Notes: generated by a model from the letters alone, not told the origin. Shown: positions 38,937 through 51,355, counted from the stretch's first letter. The stretch is DNA of 64,000 nucleotides from Mallotus nudiflorus (GCA_947683625.1 CANTUR010000127.1:124001-188000); one strand, 5' to 3'. Made by a program: numbers and translations.

Positions 38937-41120
38937 GGGGTTTAGCGCGTGTCCAAGATTTTGACAACCGCGACATTGTTTGAGCTTAGGGCTCTAGAGA
39001 ACACACTAACCACTGTCACAAAGACATGGTGTGGAGATGAGGAGTCGCCACCCAGGGTAATAACTAGGACAAATCGAAAAGGTGGTACTCGATTCCCTAA
39101 AAGAAAGCTGGCACCACAACCAGGAGATTTTGGATACGGAATACCAACTTCTTTCAGTCTTGTGTTCATTTAGAATTACTTTACAAATTGTTATCTCATT
39201 CTCTATTTACATGCAATTTCATATAAACCCAAAACAATAAACTCCAAGGCAAACTAGTCATGAAATATACAAGTAAATAATGCATTCAATAAATCACATA
39301 ATCCCTAAGTTAGTATAATCTACATGGATTTTAAATAAATGAGCTAAATCTACATGTTTTAATTATAAGTGAATCTAAAGACCTAATTCCTTTTGATTTT
39401 AATTAAATGAACCTAAGTTTATGTATTTTAATTCTAAAAATGGGCTTAATTCTACATGTTATGAAGGTATTCAAATTAGTGGGCTTAATTCTACATGTTT
39501 TAATTAAATAATGATCTTAAATCTACAAATTATGAAAGAAAGCTTAAATTAAGTGAGCTAAATCTAAATTAAGTAAACTAAATTAGGTGGGCCTATGTTT
39601 AATGAACTAAATGGGCATAAGGATATTTTTAACCTAAAATCTAATTAATTATAGGCCTAAAAATATATTTTAATTAATTAAACCTAATTAATTATTAAAT
39701 GAGATGAACTAAAAGAATTACCTAAACTTAAATAAATAAATTAAGACCTAAAGTGGGCTTAAGGCTCAAAACACACAAAAATAATAAATAAAACCCAAAA
39801 ACAAATAAAAACACAAAAGAAACAATTAAATAAAATCAAACAAATAATTAAATTTATTCCTTACTAAAACCCTAATTTTTATTAACATGCAACCTAAATT
39901 AATCTACTTCCTCCATTGATTTTAAATAATTACCTAATTGAAACCTAATTTTTACTAACCAATTTAATCAAAATAAACATGCAACCACATACATAATTTT
40001 ATTACTCCCACTATTGGCGCTATTGTATTAATTCATAAAACAATTAATAAAATAAAAAAATAAAAAGCAATAAATAAAATAAAGATAATAAAAATAAATA
40101 AAACCCTAGAAACTAAGTCTCTACGAGACTTTATCCATAGTTTTCCATGGACTTCTCATGAATTCATCCCTCTCGCATAATCATCGTGCGTTTTCCTCCA
40201 TAATCACCATAAAAAAAGATAAAATAATGATTAATGAATAAATTATGATAACAACTTGAAAGAATAATAATAAAAAAATAATAATGTAAAATAATCAAAT
40301 AAATAAATAAATAAGTAAATAAAGAATAAAAGAAGATGATATGCTTATGGATGATTTAGGGTGTTCCTCAGATTGATAGTTCACCATTCTTGACAAATCT
40401 TCGAATTTTTTTCTTCAAAAATTCTTCACGAGTCTTGAATTAATTGTTAAATCAAAAGGAATTTTTTGATAAAAAAATAAACTCAAGAAGAATAAAATCA
40501 TGTTTTTTCTTATCCCATCTCTCCTCTTTCTTTCTCTTTTCTTTTATTTTGTACGCCCTTTTTTTCTTTTTTTCTTCTCCTCCTTACTGCCTCCCTTCCT
40601 TTCCTTTTTATAGTAGAACCAGGAAGCCTAACCCTAATCCTAATGTGATTCTATTTCCTAAAGTGTATTTAGGAATTTTAAACCGGGTAGGATTGAGTTA
40701 AATAGGAAGTTTAAACCAATTAAAACACTAAATTGAAAATAATCAAAAATAGGAAAAAATGAAAGAATTCAATTCCGACCGAGATTGTGTAATTCCGATT
40801 GGAATTATAAAATCCTGATTGGAATTGTTGTAATTCCGATGGGAATTATGTAACTCCAATCAGAATTACATAATTCCGGTTGGAATTATGGAATTCCAAC
40901 ACACTTTTTTTTTTAATATTTAATTGCAAAAAGGCCCCCAGAAAAATTTAAATTTTGCAATTAGGTCCTAAAAAGAACTTTACAATTTAGTCCCTAAAAA
41001 CATTAAATCCTTCCTTTAAAAGCCCTTAGAATTTTTTAAAGATCAAGTATCGAAGACATTTTCATCACTAGAGTCCTTTGCTGCATCCATAACATATCAT
41101 CCCAAAATTGGGTATCTACA
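38937..41120 (-). repeat. G: solo LTR of a Tat-like Ty3-gypsy element, inside MULE F
   Basis: Starts TGTAAACGGTGGGG and ends GGGTATCTACA, with a near-perfect 5-bp duplication ATTGC (38932-38936) / ACTGC (41121-41125). Its 2184 bp hold no retroviral gene. The left 1.4 kb match 61248-62625. Family orientation, judged from the minus-strand K element whose LTR has the same left end, puts G on the minus strand. Open frames at 38942-39173 lie in the conserved LTR end and are not genes. Confidence 0.8.
40767..40900. repeat. Array of short palindromic repeats inside LTR G
   Basis: At least five imperfect copies of a roughly 20-bp palindrome-like unit (TAATTCCGATTGGAATTAT) in tandem. Each unit can fold on itself. 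Confidence 0.75.
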
Positions 41121-41422
41121 ACTGCCTTTTTTGACATCAGTTTGCCATAATAGGGATGCCTCTTGTGCATTTTTTACTTAACCATTATTCAAAAAGGAGA
41201 TCTAAATTTAAAATAAAAAAGAAGAAAAAAGGACCCACTTGAACTGCATATCTAGGTACATAAACAAACGTTAATATCCATTAGTTTGACCATTAAATAA
41301 GGGGCTTATATTACAATAAAACATTTATTTTATGTTTAATTAGTCCTAAAAATAAATTAAGGGCTTATGTGAGCCTCACTATAAAAATTAACAGCAAAAA
41401 TGCACTTTTACCCTAAGTAAAT

Positions 41423-42330
41423 TAATCTTCCCACTAGCCTTTTGATATCGAGCTTTATCAGTTGGAATTTGATCTTCTCAAATTAATAATTTATGATTGA
41501 CTTCCATTAGAGTATCAGCTAGCTTACAATCAAGCATGCCCATCTTTATCAACAAATCCCTTAAATATTTTTATTGGCAAATGGAAATTCTTTGAGCTGA
41601 TCTTGCAACTTAAATCCCCAAAAAATACTTTAATCCCTAAAAAATACTTCAAGTTACTTAGATCCTTGAGTTCAAACTCGGTTGCTAATTATTTTTGCAA
41701 GGTTGTTATCTCACTCAGATCAATCCCAGTGACCATCATATCATCAACATATACAATAAGAGTAGTGACTTTATCGGTCTTTTGTTTGATGAATAGTATA
41801 TGGCCAACATCACTTTGTTTATAACCAAGCTTCCTTATAAATGTTAAGAGACATCCAAACCATGCTTGAGGTGATTGCTTGAGTCTGTACAATGCCCTTT
41901 TTTTTAGTTTGCATACTTGGTCAGTGTACCTTATTCTAGGTGGTGGATCCATGTATACTTTTTCTTTAATGGCTCCATTCAAAAAGCATATTTTTACATC
42001 AAACTATCATAGTGGCCAATCCATGTTAACAGCTGATGAGATAAGAACTCGGATGGTGTTCATTTTCACTATTAGGGCAAATTTATGTTTATAGTTAATT
42101 CCATACTTTTGAGTATATTTTCCTTTACTACCAACCACACTTTATATTGATTAATGCTTCCATTTGGATTATGTTTGATAGTGAATATCCACATGCATCT
42201 GACCATTTTCTTTCCTTCATAAAGTGAAATAAGTTCCTATGTGGAGTTCTTTTATAATGCCTCCATTTCATTATTCATGGCTTTTTCCCAATCCAGATTA
42301 GCTAAAGCCTTATGCACATTACTCAGAATA
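41423..42330 (-). pseudogene. pol: Element E reverse transcriptase, broken
   Basis: The frame 41982-41689 contains copia RT text: VYMDPPPRI, QVCKLKKRALYRLKQSPQAW, and the active site VYVDDMMVTG near 41740, with YVDD intact. Upstream RT text (WIFTIKHNPNGSI, about 42190-42150) and the part running to the F insertion are in shifted frames with stops. Confidence 0.82.
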
Positions 42331-42899
42331 GATACAGTAGATAATTGATTTACAGTATATACAAGTGATTTAGACAAATAAATTATTGATATGAACTTAT
42401 TGATAGGATATTTAGCTTTGGTATTAAGGTTTAAATTATATTATCTTTTAGGAATCCCTCTATTTATTCTAGAAGGATAACGAGGCTCGATATTTGAGTT
42501 TACTAAGGGAGATGAGTTTAACTCATTGTGCACATCTAGAGTTTCGTTAGCTTTTGGTGTTAATTAGGAAGATTTACTCTCTTAAGTAATTTCAGGTCTG
42601 AGTAAGACACTTGGACTATCTTTAGTTATTTGACTAGGTGGGATGCTTGAATATACTGACTAATCATGTAAGATGCTCGGAGTAGCAGGTCAGATACTTG
42701 GAGAGCTATCTTTAAATATGTCCTGAATTTTCTCCCCCTGCATTTTCATGGAATTGAACATCTTGAGTTATATACATCTTTTTAGCATATGGATCATAAC
42801 ACTGATATCCTTTTTACAAATCAGCATATATAATAAAGATACATCGGATAGCTTGTGAATCCAATTTATCAAGTACTTGATGAATAAATGTTGAGCATT

Positions 42900-43600
42900 C
42901 AAAGACACAGGGCTCAAGATTATTAAGAGATGGACCTGGGACAAACTCTTAAAGTTTCTGAAGAGAAATTTTGAAATTAAGTAATCTTGATAGATTTTGA
43001 TTTATGAGATAGGCAACGGATCAAACAACCTCTTCCCAAAATTCTCTTAGAAAATTCATGTCAAATAGAGATGCTTAAACTACTCTTAATAGTTGCTGAT
43101 TTTTTCATTCTACTACACCATTTTGTTAGTGGGTTTCGATGCATGAAGTTTGGTGACGAATGTCATGCTCATGGTAAAATTTTTTAAGAGCCGAGTTAAG
43201 ATACTCCCAACTATTGTCAGATTGTAAAACTCAAATTTAACATTGATATTATATGGCCACCATTTTGTACAAGTCTTGAAACACATAATACACATCTCCT
43301 TTTCTTGAAAGTAGGGATTCATCAATAAATTTTACAAAATATCGAGCACCAGAAAGAGTGGAAATCCCAGTAGGTCGCCATACATCATAGTGGATAGTTA
43401 TAAATGGAATTAAATTTTTATTATAACTTAGTACATATGAAATTCGGTGGCTCTTTGCCAATGCACAAATATCACACTTAAACTCGGAGTCTGTGATACT
43501 CACAAACAATTCAGGCTTTATTTTCTAAGATAATTAAAATATAAATATTCAAGACGATAATGCCATACAATTACTTGTTCTTTGTTCGAGCTGCTTCCAA
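42900..43600 (-). pseudogene. pol: Element E integrase, broken
   Basis: The frame 43509-43249 has the zinc-binding C..C (CDICALAKSHR) and the start of the core, IHYDVWRPTG and ARYFVKFIDE, as in copia integrases (usual IHSDVWGP). Downstream core text, including the Gln-rich catalytic end near 43120, is in other frames. Confidence 0.75.
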
Positions 43601-43899
43601 TAACACTATTGACTTGATTTGATTTCTAACTTGGATCACCATATAAATCAAGATAATACAACTTTCCATGTTTAATACTAGAGTCAAGAATCTAGTGCGT
43701 TATAATGTCTTGAAATGAACAATAGTTAGGCCAAAATTTGATAGTACAATTTAAGATTTCAGTGATTTAGCCAATAGACAGTAGATTACATAAAAGAGAT
43801 GGAACAACAAGAACAATCTATAAATTAAGAGAGTTAGAATTATGTGATGATCCTTCATGGGTGATGGGTACTATTGCTCCATTAATAGTTAGAATATTT

Positions 43900-44616
43900 A
43901 TTGGGTTGATGGTCGGATGAAGGTAAGATGGTGGATGGAGTTTGTCATATGACTAGTAGCACCTGTATTAATAATCCATATATCATTTCGAGTAAGATTT
44001 TTCATACCTGACGTTTCATCAAGGTCACCACTTAGTTGTGTGACATTAGAGGTAGCAATTGTAGCTTTTTCTGAGCTTCTTTTAAGGTTTTTTATTGAAA
44101 TCCCACCATTCCGGATAACCTACAATTTCATAGCACCATTCCTTAGAGTGTCCAACTTTACTATAATAGGTATAAATGTATGTACTGGACTTGGTACTTT
44201 CCCTTCGGATTGTGGTCAAGTCTGAGTCGCTACAAGTACTGCATTATCTGATAGAACCTTTGACTCCTCCATCGTCTGTTGTTGGTTGTGATCCTTATGC
44301 ACATATGCATAACTGGACTTGAGATCAAGAGATGGATCCTTGTATAGTATTTCACTCTGAGCATTATTAAATTCCAAGTCAATCCGGCAAGGACAATATG
44401 TGTTCGAAGCTAAGTAATATGCTGGTGGAGTGATACTACTCCATTAACATCCTCCCCTTGAGCACTTATCCGGGCATCAATCTCCTGAAATATCCTAACT
44501 AGCTCATTGTAATGTGTAGGCAATGGCCTACCATCCCGACGAGTAGTAAATGATCTTCAGTTTAACTCAAACAATTGAGTTTCATGTGATACAATAGATG
44601 TGTTTTCAGTGGTCAT
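43900..44616 (-). pseudogene. gag: Element E gag and protease, broken
   Basis: ATG at 44616 (minus) starts gag text (MTTENTSIVSHETQLF, then HYNELVRIFQEIDARI) that is largely open to about 44220. The protease motif is near 43940-43985 and reads WIINTGATSHM, with Asn in place of the catalytic Asp (DTGA), a further inactivating change. Confidence 0.72.
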
Positions 44617-44722
44617 GGTGGATTTCAAAGGATTACAACTTCAAAGGCTTTCAAAAAATTAATGATTTCAAAGGATTTAATATGAATGTTAATTCGAATT
44701 TAATAGGTATATTCTGATATCA

Positions 44723-44951
44723 TGAAAAATAAAATTTAAAAAAAAAGAAAAAAAAATATTCCAAAGGAATTGTGTATTTCATTATATTCATGAGAAATGT
44801 CACATTCTTTATATATACACCAAATATTTCTATATATGAAACTTCTAATTATACACACTAATTAGGAATAGAATAACTTTCTAAATAAAATAAAGATTTA
44901 ATTTATAATAAATACAATCAAATCTTTAACTTTCTAGAACCCACATCAACA
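44723..44951 (-). repeat. Element E 5' LTR (229 bp)
   Basis: Left end TGAAAAATAAAATTT and right end CATCAACA, followed by TATCT. It pairs with 36731-36933. Confidence 0.88.
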
Positions 44952-44956
44952 TATCT

Positions 44957-47283
44957 ATCAAAAACCATTACAATTAGGTAGTAGAGATTTGTTCTCATTT
45001 AAGTGATATTTTAGATATAAATCGTGATATATGCATTATTTTAAATTAATTATTAAAAAAAATTTTACTATTTTTATGATTTCCAAATTAAATTAAATTA
45101 ATTAAAATTTAATAAATTTTAAACGCTAGTAATTTATATATATGACTATTAAAGAATTGCCTTTGTCAAGACATCATAAGGGCGGAATTCAACTCTTCAA
45201 TAGTATGATACCGGCATGCAGCTTTCCTAGGTATGGATAATTTTTGGTACATCCAGAGTCAGAAATTAAGATAAAAATCTCCTTCTGAAAAACTTGAAAA
45301 TAACGATCATATCTTGGTAGAAAATAAGATTTTTTCGATTCCAGTATGAGCACCTCTTTTAATATGGTCTTCCTCTTTGAAACTACGTGATTATTACAAT
45401 AGTCTTTTTAATTTCATCGACTATTATTATTATTATCTAACAGTTAAAAAAAGGTCGAATATAAGAAACCATAAAAAAAAAATTAAAAAATTAAAACAAG
45501 TGCATATTTTTCATGGAGTTGGCAATTGCTTTTTTCACTTTCCAAACATTGAGTGAAATGTGGAACTTTTAACCTCTTCATGTGTCATCATTAACTGAGC
45601 CAATTTGAGCTAATAAAAGACAACATAAATCACAACATGGTATGTTGAAGCATAAGCTCGCATTTAGTTTAAGAGCCAGTTTGACGTAATTCCACCAACC
45701 ATGTGATATTGACGATGATACACTAATAACATAACATAATGCATTTGTATGGCAGCATTTGAGTGCTAGCTGACATTGTTCCATTACTCAAAATGGTGTG
45801 GGATAAACATGTTTATCGCTTGAGAAAAATATCATATAACAGAAAAATCAAAATGAAATTTCAATGCCCACGAGAAGGAAAAACTAGAAAATCACTTGTT
45901 GACCTTTGTAAAATTGGTCAAACTTTTCCATGTGCAACGCAAGTAAACTACCATGTAGGGGTCAACAGAAATGCCATTATAACATTTTTTTTTTTTCAAT
46001 CTCTACGTCAATTAAAGTGATGGGTCATCTTGAATTCTTTTATAAAATATATAGGTTGAAAAAAAAAAGAGCAAAAGGGGTTCGAAAAGAGAAAAAAAAT
46101 GTTGGCAAAAATAAAATAAATATTATTAGGTCACCGTATACGTCTTTCTCCTCTTCAAGTCCCATACAAAGCACTTTTTGATTAGTTACTACATTCATTT
46201 TGTTAGCTCGTGTATATATATTAGTAATAATTTTCAATTTTTCGGTCGGGTCAATCCAACTGAAAAATTTATAAATCAAGAAAAATAAAAACCGAATCGA
46301 CTCAGGCGGGTTTTGCTCCCCTCTTGAGGCAACTGAAGCAAGTATTATACATGAATAGACTTGCTGCAATTATTATATATTTAAAATTAAAAGTATGACA
46401 TATTTTCAATGATAAATTACTATCCAAAGTGTGCAAATTTACCAGAATTAATAATTTATCATACACCCATCAGAACCACTCAGGATTCTCAATTACTTAT
46501 TAATGGCTATCTGAATTATACTATGCTATTTTCCACAAGTTTCAACAAATTTTGGACATGTCGACTGTCTCTCTACTAATTTTTTAGGATATATTATACC
46601 CAATTTCAATACCACCCACATTTCTGGTTCTAGTTTTGTTTTGCATCAAGCTCCCAGCTCATTCAATGCCTGAAGGTAACCCAGAATTCTATTAAGCTAG
46701 GATGCGCAAAAAAACATCAAGCAGTAGGCCTTTTTCCATTTCAAAAACATTTATGTATCAGAAAATTTAAAGAACTTTTGAGACATGTTTCCAACTTAAA
46801 AATACATATGTATATTTTCTAAAAAAAGAAAAATAATAAATTTAGAATGAACTCTATATTTTTCTTAACTAAAATGAATAATTTATACTTATAATATTAA
46901 TAGATAGTAATGAATAAATTTCCATATTTATATAATTAAAATTTACATTTTTATATTTACACATTTTTTTATGTTTTTTATTTTATATTTTAAAAAAAAT
47001 ACCATTTCGCCATATTTGCTTCCATATTTCCCCATTATCGCCCCATCATCACGTTCTTGTGCCACTAAATTATAAAAGTCCAACAAAGAAAAGACCTTAC
47101 AAGCAATGACAGTTAACAGTAGAACAAAGCCAAAAGCCACAGATCCACAAAATGAAATTTCAAAAATGTTAGCATCAAGAAGCACACCTGTACATATGGT
47201 ATTTGATGGTTCTCAGCTTTTAAAATAAAACAGTTCTGCTCCTATAATCCATTTTGTTTCCAATTCTCTATACTTGCAAAGAT
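44957..47283. other. Intergenic DNA between element E and the RKD5-like gene
   Basis: No supported gene. Open frames at 45578-45784, 45763-46181 and 46040-46369 have low complexity or no recognisable family. The part nearest 47283 would contain the 3' untranslated region of the RKD5-like gene; the poly(A) site is not identifiable by eye. Confidence 0.5.
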
Positions 47284-50200
47284 TCATAGGCCCTGGTTTC
47301 TAAGCGCTCTAGCTCTATGCCTTCTCTTGAAAACATCTTGTCTGAATCTCTTTGTCTCACTTTGTATTTCCATAAATGGTTTCCTCTCTATAGTTTCCTT
47401 TTCCCTCTCCAACATCCTTTGCCTTTTTGCTACAGCCATAGCAGCATCTTCGTTCTCTTGCTTTTGTCGCTCCGCCTCTTCCTGTAAAATTTTTTTATAT
47501 TAACAGAAAACACCTACGTACGTCTATGCTGCAATGAATGTGCACCTTCATGCATGTTAACTCTCATCAAAACTGTACTGAGTACAGAACAAAAGCATGG
47601 TTGTTGGCCGGTGAGGCCAAAATGCTGCATATGACAGTAGATTTCTCTAACATGCTCTATCTGAAAATATGAAATTAAGCAGCCCTCAAGATTCTTATGG
47701 ATTTTCAGAAAATATAAATCATGTCAAGATATTATTATGATCCTGAACTCATATCCTGAACTCAAGCTAAGGAATAGAAAGGACCTGAAGACTACGAATA
47801 AGACTATCAAGGGATTTGATCTTCCTATGTGGCCAACGGGGAATACCAAATTCTCTACACTTCCTCTTCAGCACTGTTAGACCAACTTTCAGATTTCTTG
47901 AAGCTTCCACAATTGGAAGATCGAAGTACTTAACAAGATCTTCTAATGCAATTCTAGCTATGTCTTCAGTGGCTGCCCTTCTTTTCTTCTTTGCTGCCCC
48001 ACCTATAGTTTCCCTCAGCATGCAAAACATTACAGTCAATTACAGAAAAACCTGAAAATCCAGTTCTGTAAAATGCAGTGGAAGGAAGAATAAGTTAGTT
48101 AACAAGAAAAGTAACTAGGTTGATGTAGTAAATAAATTAGAAATTAACCATTCTTAGATGGAAAAGATAAATGCATTTCCGTACTAATTTGTTCATTTTA
48201 CATTTCTAAAATCATAATTAAGTTGGTTGCTCATAAATGGAACCTGGGTCACTTGATTCAATTTGTTGGCTTTTCTGTAGTTCAGATGTAGCAACTGAAT
48301 AAGGAAGACAGTTTAAATCCTGATCTAACACAGGCAGACTTCTCTTAGACTTATAGCAATCATCCGTGTCCCTTGTGCAGTATTCCTCTGTGAAAAATTG
48401 CAATGACTCCTCATCTGTTGTTCTGCTGGTGAATTTGAAAATTAATTGGAGATCATTGGCCAGTGATGGAATTGATTTCAGCTTGGGGTTTCTGAACATT
48501 AAAAAATGATTAGACATTTGTTAAAATTCTTGTGAAAGACATTACCATGAAGTTTACAGTACTACCACAGCCAGAAGTGTTCTAACTTGGAACTTGACTG
48601 TTGATATAAAACAGCGGATATCAAGAACTCCCATGCAGCAAGAGCTGAATAGAAATACTTATAATAACAGCAAAAATCAAACTATCTTTGTTAACTGTTC
48701 AAATTTTCTGCTATATACACATGGTAAAATTTGGAAAAGTCACTCCAATCACAAAAATGCGAAAAAGAAACAGTGTCTCAGTCAAATCCAAAAGTGCCCC
48801 AAAATTCAGAATATCTATACAGATTCAATTAGATGCAACTTAAACATATAGTTCATTTGATGTCTTAATAAGCGCTTCCAAAAGACTCTACCCGTTGACA
48901 TCAATCAAAAGACAATAAAGATAAACCTCAAACACAAGTCGGCTAGATGGCATGTCTGTCAACAAAAGAAGCATATGTTTGAAGATAACTTGATAGCACA
49001 TAATAGAGTAAGGGTGACCGATACCTTTACATAGTTGAATTTCCATAAAGGGCATGCTGAAAAAACATCAGTCATCAATGAGATTAAAAAAAAAAAAAAA
49101 AAAAGGATCTCAAATTCTTGTGGCAGCATCTTCACTCCTTTGAAACTTAAAAAATTTCTAGACCAATACCATTTTCAGACCTTTCAACAGCTGATGTGAT
49201 ATATCATGTCTTTAGCAAAAAGTGTTCTGCTGCTACAACATCAAGAAATCCCACAGAATAGGCAAAATCTTTTACTAACCCCTTGCAAATCCAAGTAAGT
49301 GTGTTTGGTTTGAATGAATTCCATAAAATTTTGCAAAAGTTGAATTTTTGCAATAAGCCCCATTTATTATGTCTTTAGTTTTTGAAAATGTTATTGGGTT
49401 TGGTTATTGGAAAATAAAACCAAACTAAAACTAATTTTTGGATGAAAGTATCATCCACCGATACCTTTACATAGTTGAATTATTGGGTCCTCCTCTACCC
49501 ATGCTTCACTCCACAAGCAGAAAGGAGACTTCTAATGCCAGGTGTTTCGATTTCATATAAGTCAATAGGAAAGTGAAAATTAGCAGGTAACCAAACCAGA
49601 GTGATAGTAGAGAAGTCTACAATTCATTCTGCTGGCTCAGTTAGGCTTTTATTTAATCTCACTGTTATATCTACGATACTTAACTTGAAAAACCAATACA
49701 ATACATTTCTTTATAACAATTAGCACACTTTATAAGGTCAACACAAACACAATCAAATCAACCATCGAAGGAATTTATTTTATATCAACGTATTGACTAC
49801 TCATGCCTGCATATACTCTAAGAAGTAAAGACAATTACAGTAACGGGAAAATGGGTTACCCAGAAATTGAGAGTAAAGAAGGAATGTGAGACAAATGAGG
49901 TGGATGGTCAGTATGAAATGCAAAAATGCAGAGCCATAAACCGATCACTTGCCCTTGAAAAAGCTCCATAACCCCAAATCTCAGCATCCTAAGAAGTGGT
50001 TTTGCTGCCATTTCAACATATGGACCATCCAAAGCAAAAACAAACTCTCTTTCAACTTCTTTCACATTCTTATCCTTGAATCGGTACACATGCAAGGTTC
50101 TGATCAACTCTGCAAAAAATCCCACAAAACCAAACATCAAAAACAGAAAATCAGTACCCAGACGAGGAATTCAATAAAGATGAAATCTTTAAGAGAAAAG

Positions 50201-50324
50201 AAAGGAAATGGCATGCTATTTACTGCTCATAGAATGAGCTATATTGAGCAAAATGAATACCTTTGTTGATGGTGTTTTGAAAGACAAAGAGAGATGTTAT
50301 AGAGTAATCTTGAGACATGTCCAT
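47284..50324 (-). CDS. RKD5: RKD5-like RWP-RK domain transcription factor, five exons
   Basis: Exons on the minus strand are 50324-50261, 50109-49860, 48491-48244, 48002-47785 and 47481-47284. All junctions are GT-AG and join in phase to 326 codons (325 residues, stop TGA at 47286-47284). Exon 1 gives MDMSQDYSITSLFVFQNTINK. Exon 2 contains the conserved N-terminal region of this subgroup (ELIRTLHVYRF, VEREFVF, GLWLCIFAFH). Exon 3 has NPKLKSIPSLANDL. Exon 4 (residues ~188-260) is the RWP-RK DNA-binding domain with LKVGLTVLKRKCREFGIP and RWPHRK at ~243-248. Exon 5 is a charged, probable coiled-coil tail rich in Arg, Lys and Glu. RWP-RK proteins are nuclear regulators; RKD members act in egg-cell and embryo gene control. 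Assignment to RKD5 rests on the long N-terminal region and is from family knowledge. The start of exon 4 could also be a few bases upstream (AG at about 48013), but the phase fits the chosen site. Confidence 0.88.
49300..49430. mobile_element. Possible MITE in intron 2 of the RKD5-like gene
   Basis: GTGTTTGGTTTGAATGAATT near 49301 and the inverted counterpart ...AAAATAAAACCAAAC ending about 49425 can pair. The TIR core GTTTGGTTT resembles hAT-type MITEs. No clear target duplication was found. Confidence 0.35.
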
Positions 50325-50341
50325 GATGAAGAAGAGACCAT
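50297..50341 (-). other. Short upstream ORF overlapping the RKD5-like start codon
   Basis: ATG at 50341-50339 opens 14 codons in another frame and ends with TAA at 50297, overlapping the main ATG at 50324. If transcription begins upstream of 50341, scanning ribosomes meet this ATG first. Same-frame ATGs occur further up to 50515. Function is inferred, not shown. Confidence 0.45.
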
Positions 50342-50969
50342 GATTATTAAAGAAGAGGCATAAAACAGAAATCCAGTAGTTATTAGAAGTAGATGGATTG
50401 GATTTAAAGGAGCATCAGAAATGAGGGTCTGCAACAAGTTTGCATGATCTTTCTTCTTAATTGCTGCCGTTGCTGCCAACCAAAAAAATAAAAATAAAAA
50501 TAAAAATAAATGCACTGACTGCTTCTCTTTCTTCTTATTTCTCCTTCCTTCGGTTTATTTACCTCCGTAGTTATTCATTAATTATTGTCTGACACAAAAC
50601 CAAAAAGAAAAGCAAGCAAAAGCATTTTCCATGTTTATGTTTTTAGACTTGCCTGCCATACAAAAAACCCAACAAAGGAATTTCATTTCCAATGAGAAAT
50701 ATAATTTAATTTTTTAATACAGTTTATTGAAAATTCATTATTTCAATCATATTTATGTATACAGTTGAAGATAAGCTTGTAAAAAGAAAAGAGAAAAAAA
50801 AAAACATAACAAAAATAAAACTGAATAGTTTGAGTTAGCTTTGTTAGGTGTTGAGAAGAATCCAAGGTTTTAACTTCCTTGTCTGTTACTGATTTATACT
50901 CCATGCAAACCATCACTCTCTTTTTTGCAATTTTGACCCAACCAATTACACCATTACGTGTGCGACCAA
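50342..50969. other. 5' flank / presumed promoter region of the RKD5-like gene
   Basis: Contains A-rich and T-rich runs and a (AAATA)n tract near 50485-50510, but no promoter element I can call with confidence. The open frame 50515-50297 is the extended frame of the upstream ORF. Nothing else was recognised. Confidence 0.4.
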
Positions 50970-50993
50970 ATATATATATATATATATATATAT
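50970..50993. repeat. (TA)n microsatellite
   Basis: Twelve TA units. Confidence 0.95.
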
Positions 50994-51355
50994 CGGATAA
51001 TTATAAAATTTTGAGTAATTCAAAATTTAACAAATTTATAAAAAAAATAAAATATTTTAGTACATGTCTTTTATATATAAGACTTAAGTTTAAAATTTTA
51101 TTTAAAAAAATTTAAATTATTTTTTTATTTAAATTTAAGATGACATTCCATTTTACCTTTATTAAACATGAAATTTATTATTTTTTTAATAGCATAAAAT
51201 AAATTTTTTATAATTTAATTAGCAACCAAAAATATCCTCTCTTAATCACCTAATAGCTTCCAAAATATGACAGCTTAGAAAGGGTTATGTGGGTCAAAGG
51301 GAAAAAAAAAAAAAAGGGAAAAAAGGGTTAATTTTACATATACATTAAATTTTTA

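Larger units (their letters stand above)
37589..41413. mobile_element. F: non-autonomous MULE (Pack-MULE) with a captured gene fragment
   Basis: Terminal inverted repeats of about 200 bp (37589 to ~37785 and ~41215 to 41413) align over nearly their whole length, sharing the stretch 'gttttattgtaatataagcc'. The 9-bp duplication is TTAGTAAAT (37580-37588) against TAAGTAAAT (41414-41422), one mismatch. Removing F joins the two halves of the element E pol. Long TIRs with a 9-bp TSD define Mutator-like elements. No transposase is present; without the later insertion G the element is about 1.6 kb. It carries part of a NAGLU gene at 38401-38646. Confidence 0.88.
36731..44951 (-). mobile_element. Element E: Ty1-copia retrotransposon with short LTRs, minus orientation
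   Basis: LTRs at 36731-36933 and 44723-44951, with a perfect TSD TATCT (36726-36730 and 44952-44956). The internal order on the minus strand is primer-binding site (44711-44722, TGATATCAGAAT, three changes from TGGTATCAGAGC), gag, protease, integrase, RT and RNase H. The polypurine run GAGAAGGAG then abuts the 3' LTR. The RT/RNase H region is split by MULE F at 37580-41422. About 0.2-kb LTRs are typical of short-LTR copia lineages such as Ale/Retrofit, but I do not claim the clade. Confidence 0.9.

Noticed and set aside
38942..39173. Open frames on both strands near 'GGAGTCGCCACC'
   Set aside because: They fall in the conserved end of LTR G and recur in L; an LTR signal, not a gene.
45578..46369. 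Small host genes from open frames of 68-109 codons
   Set aside because: They overlap on opposite strands, have low complexity and no recognisable domain or splice context.
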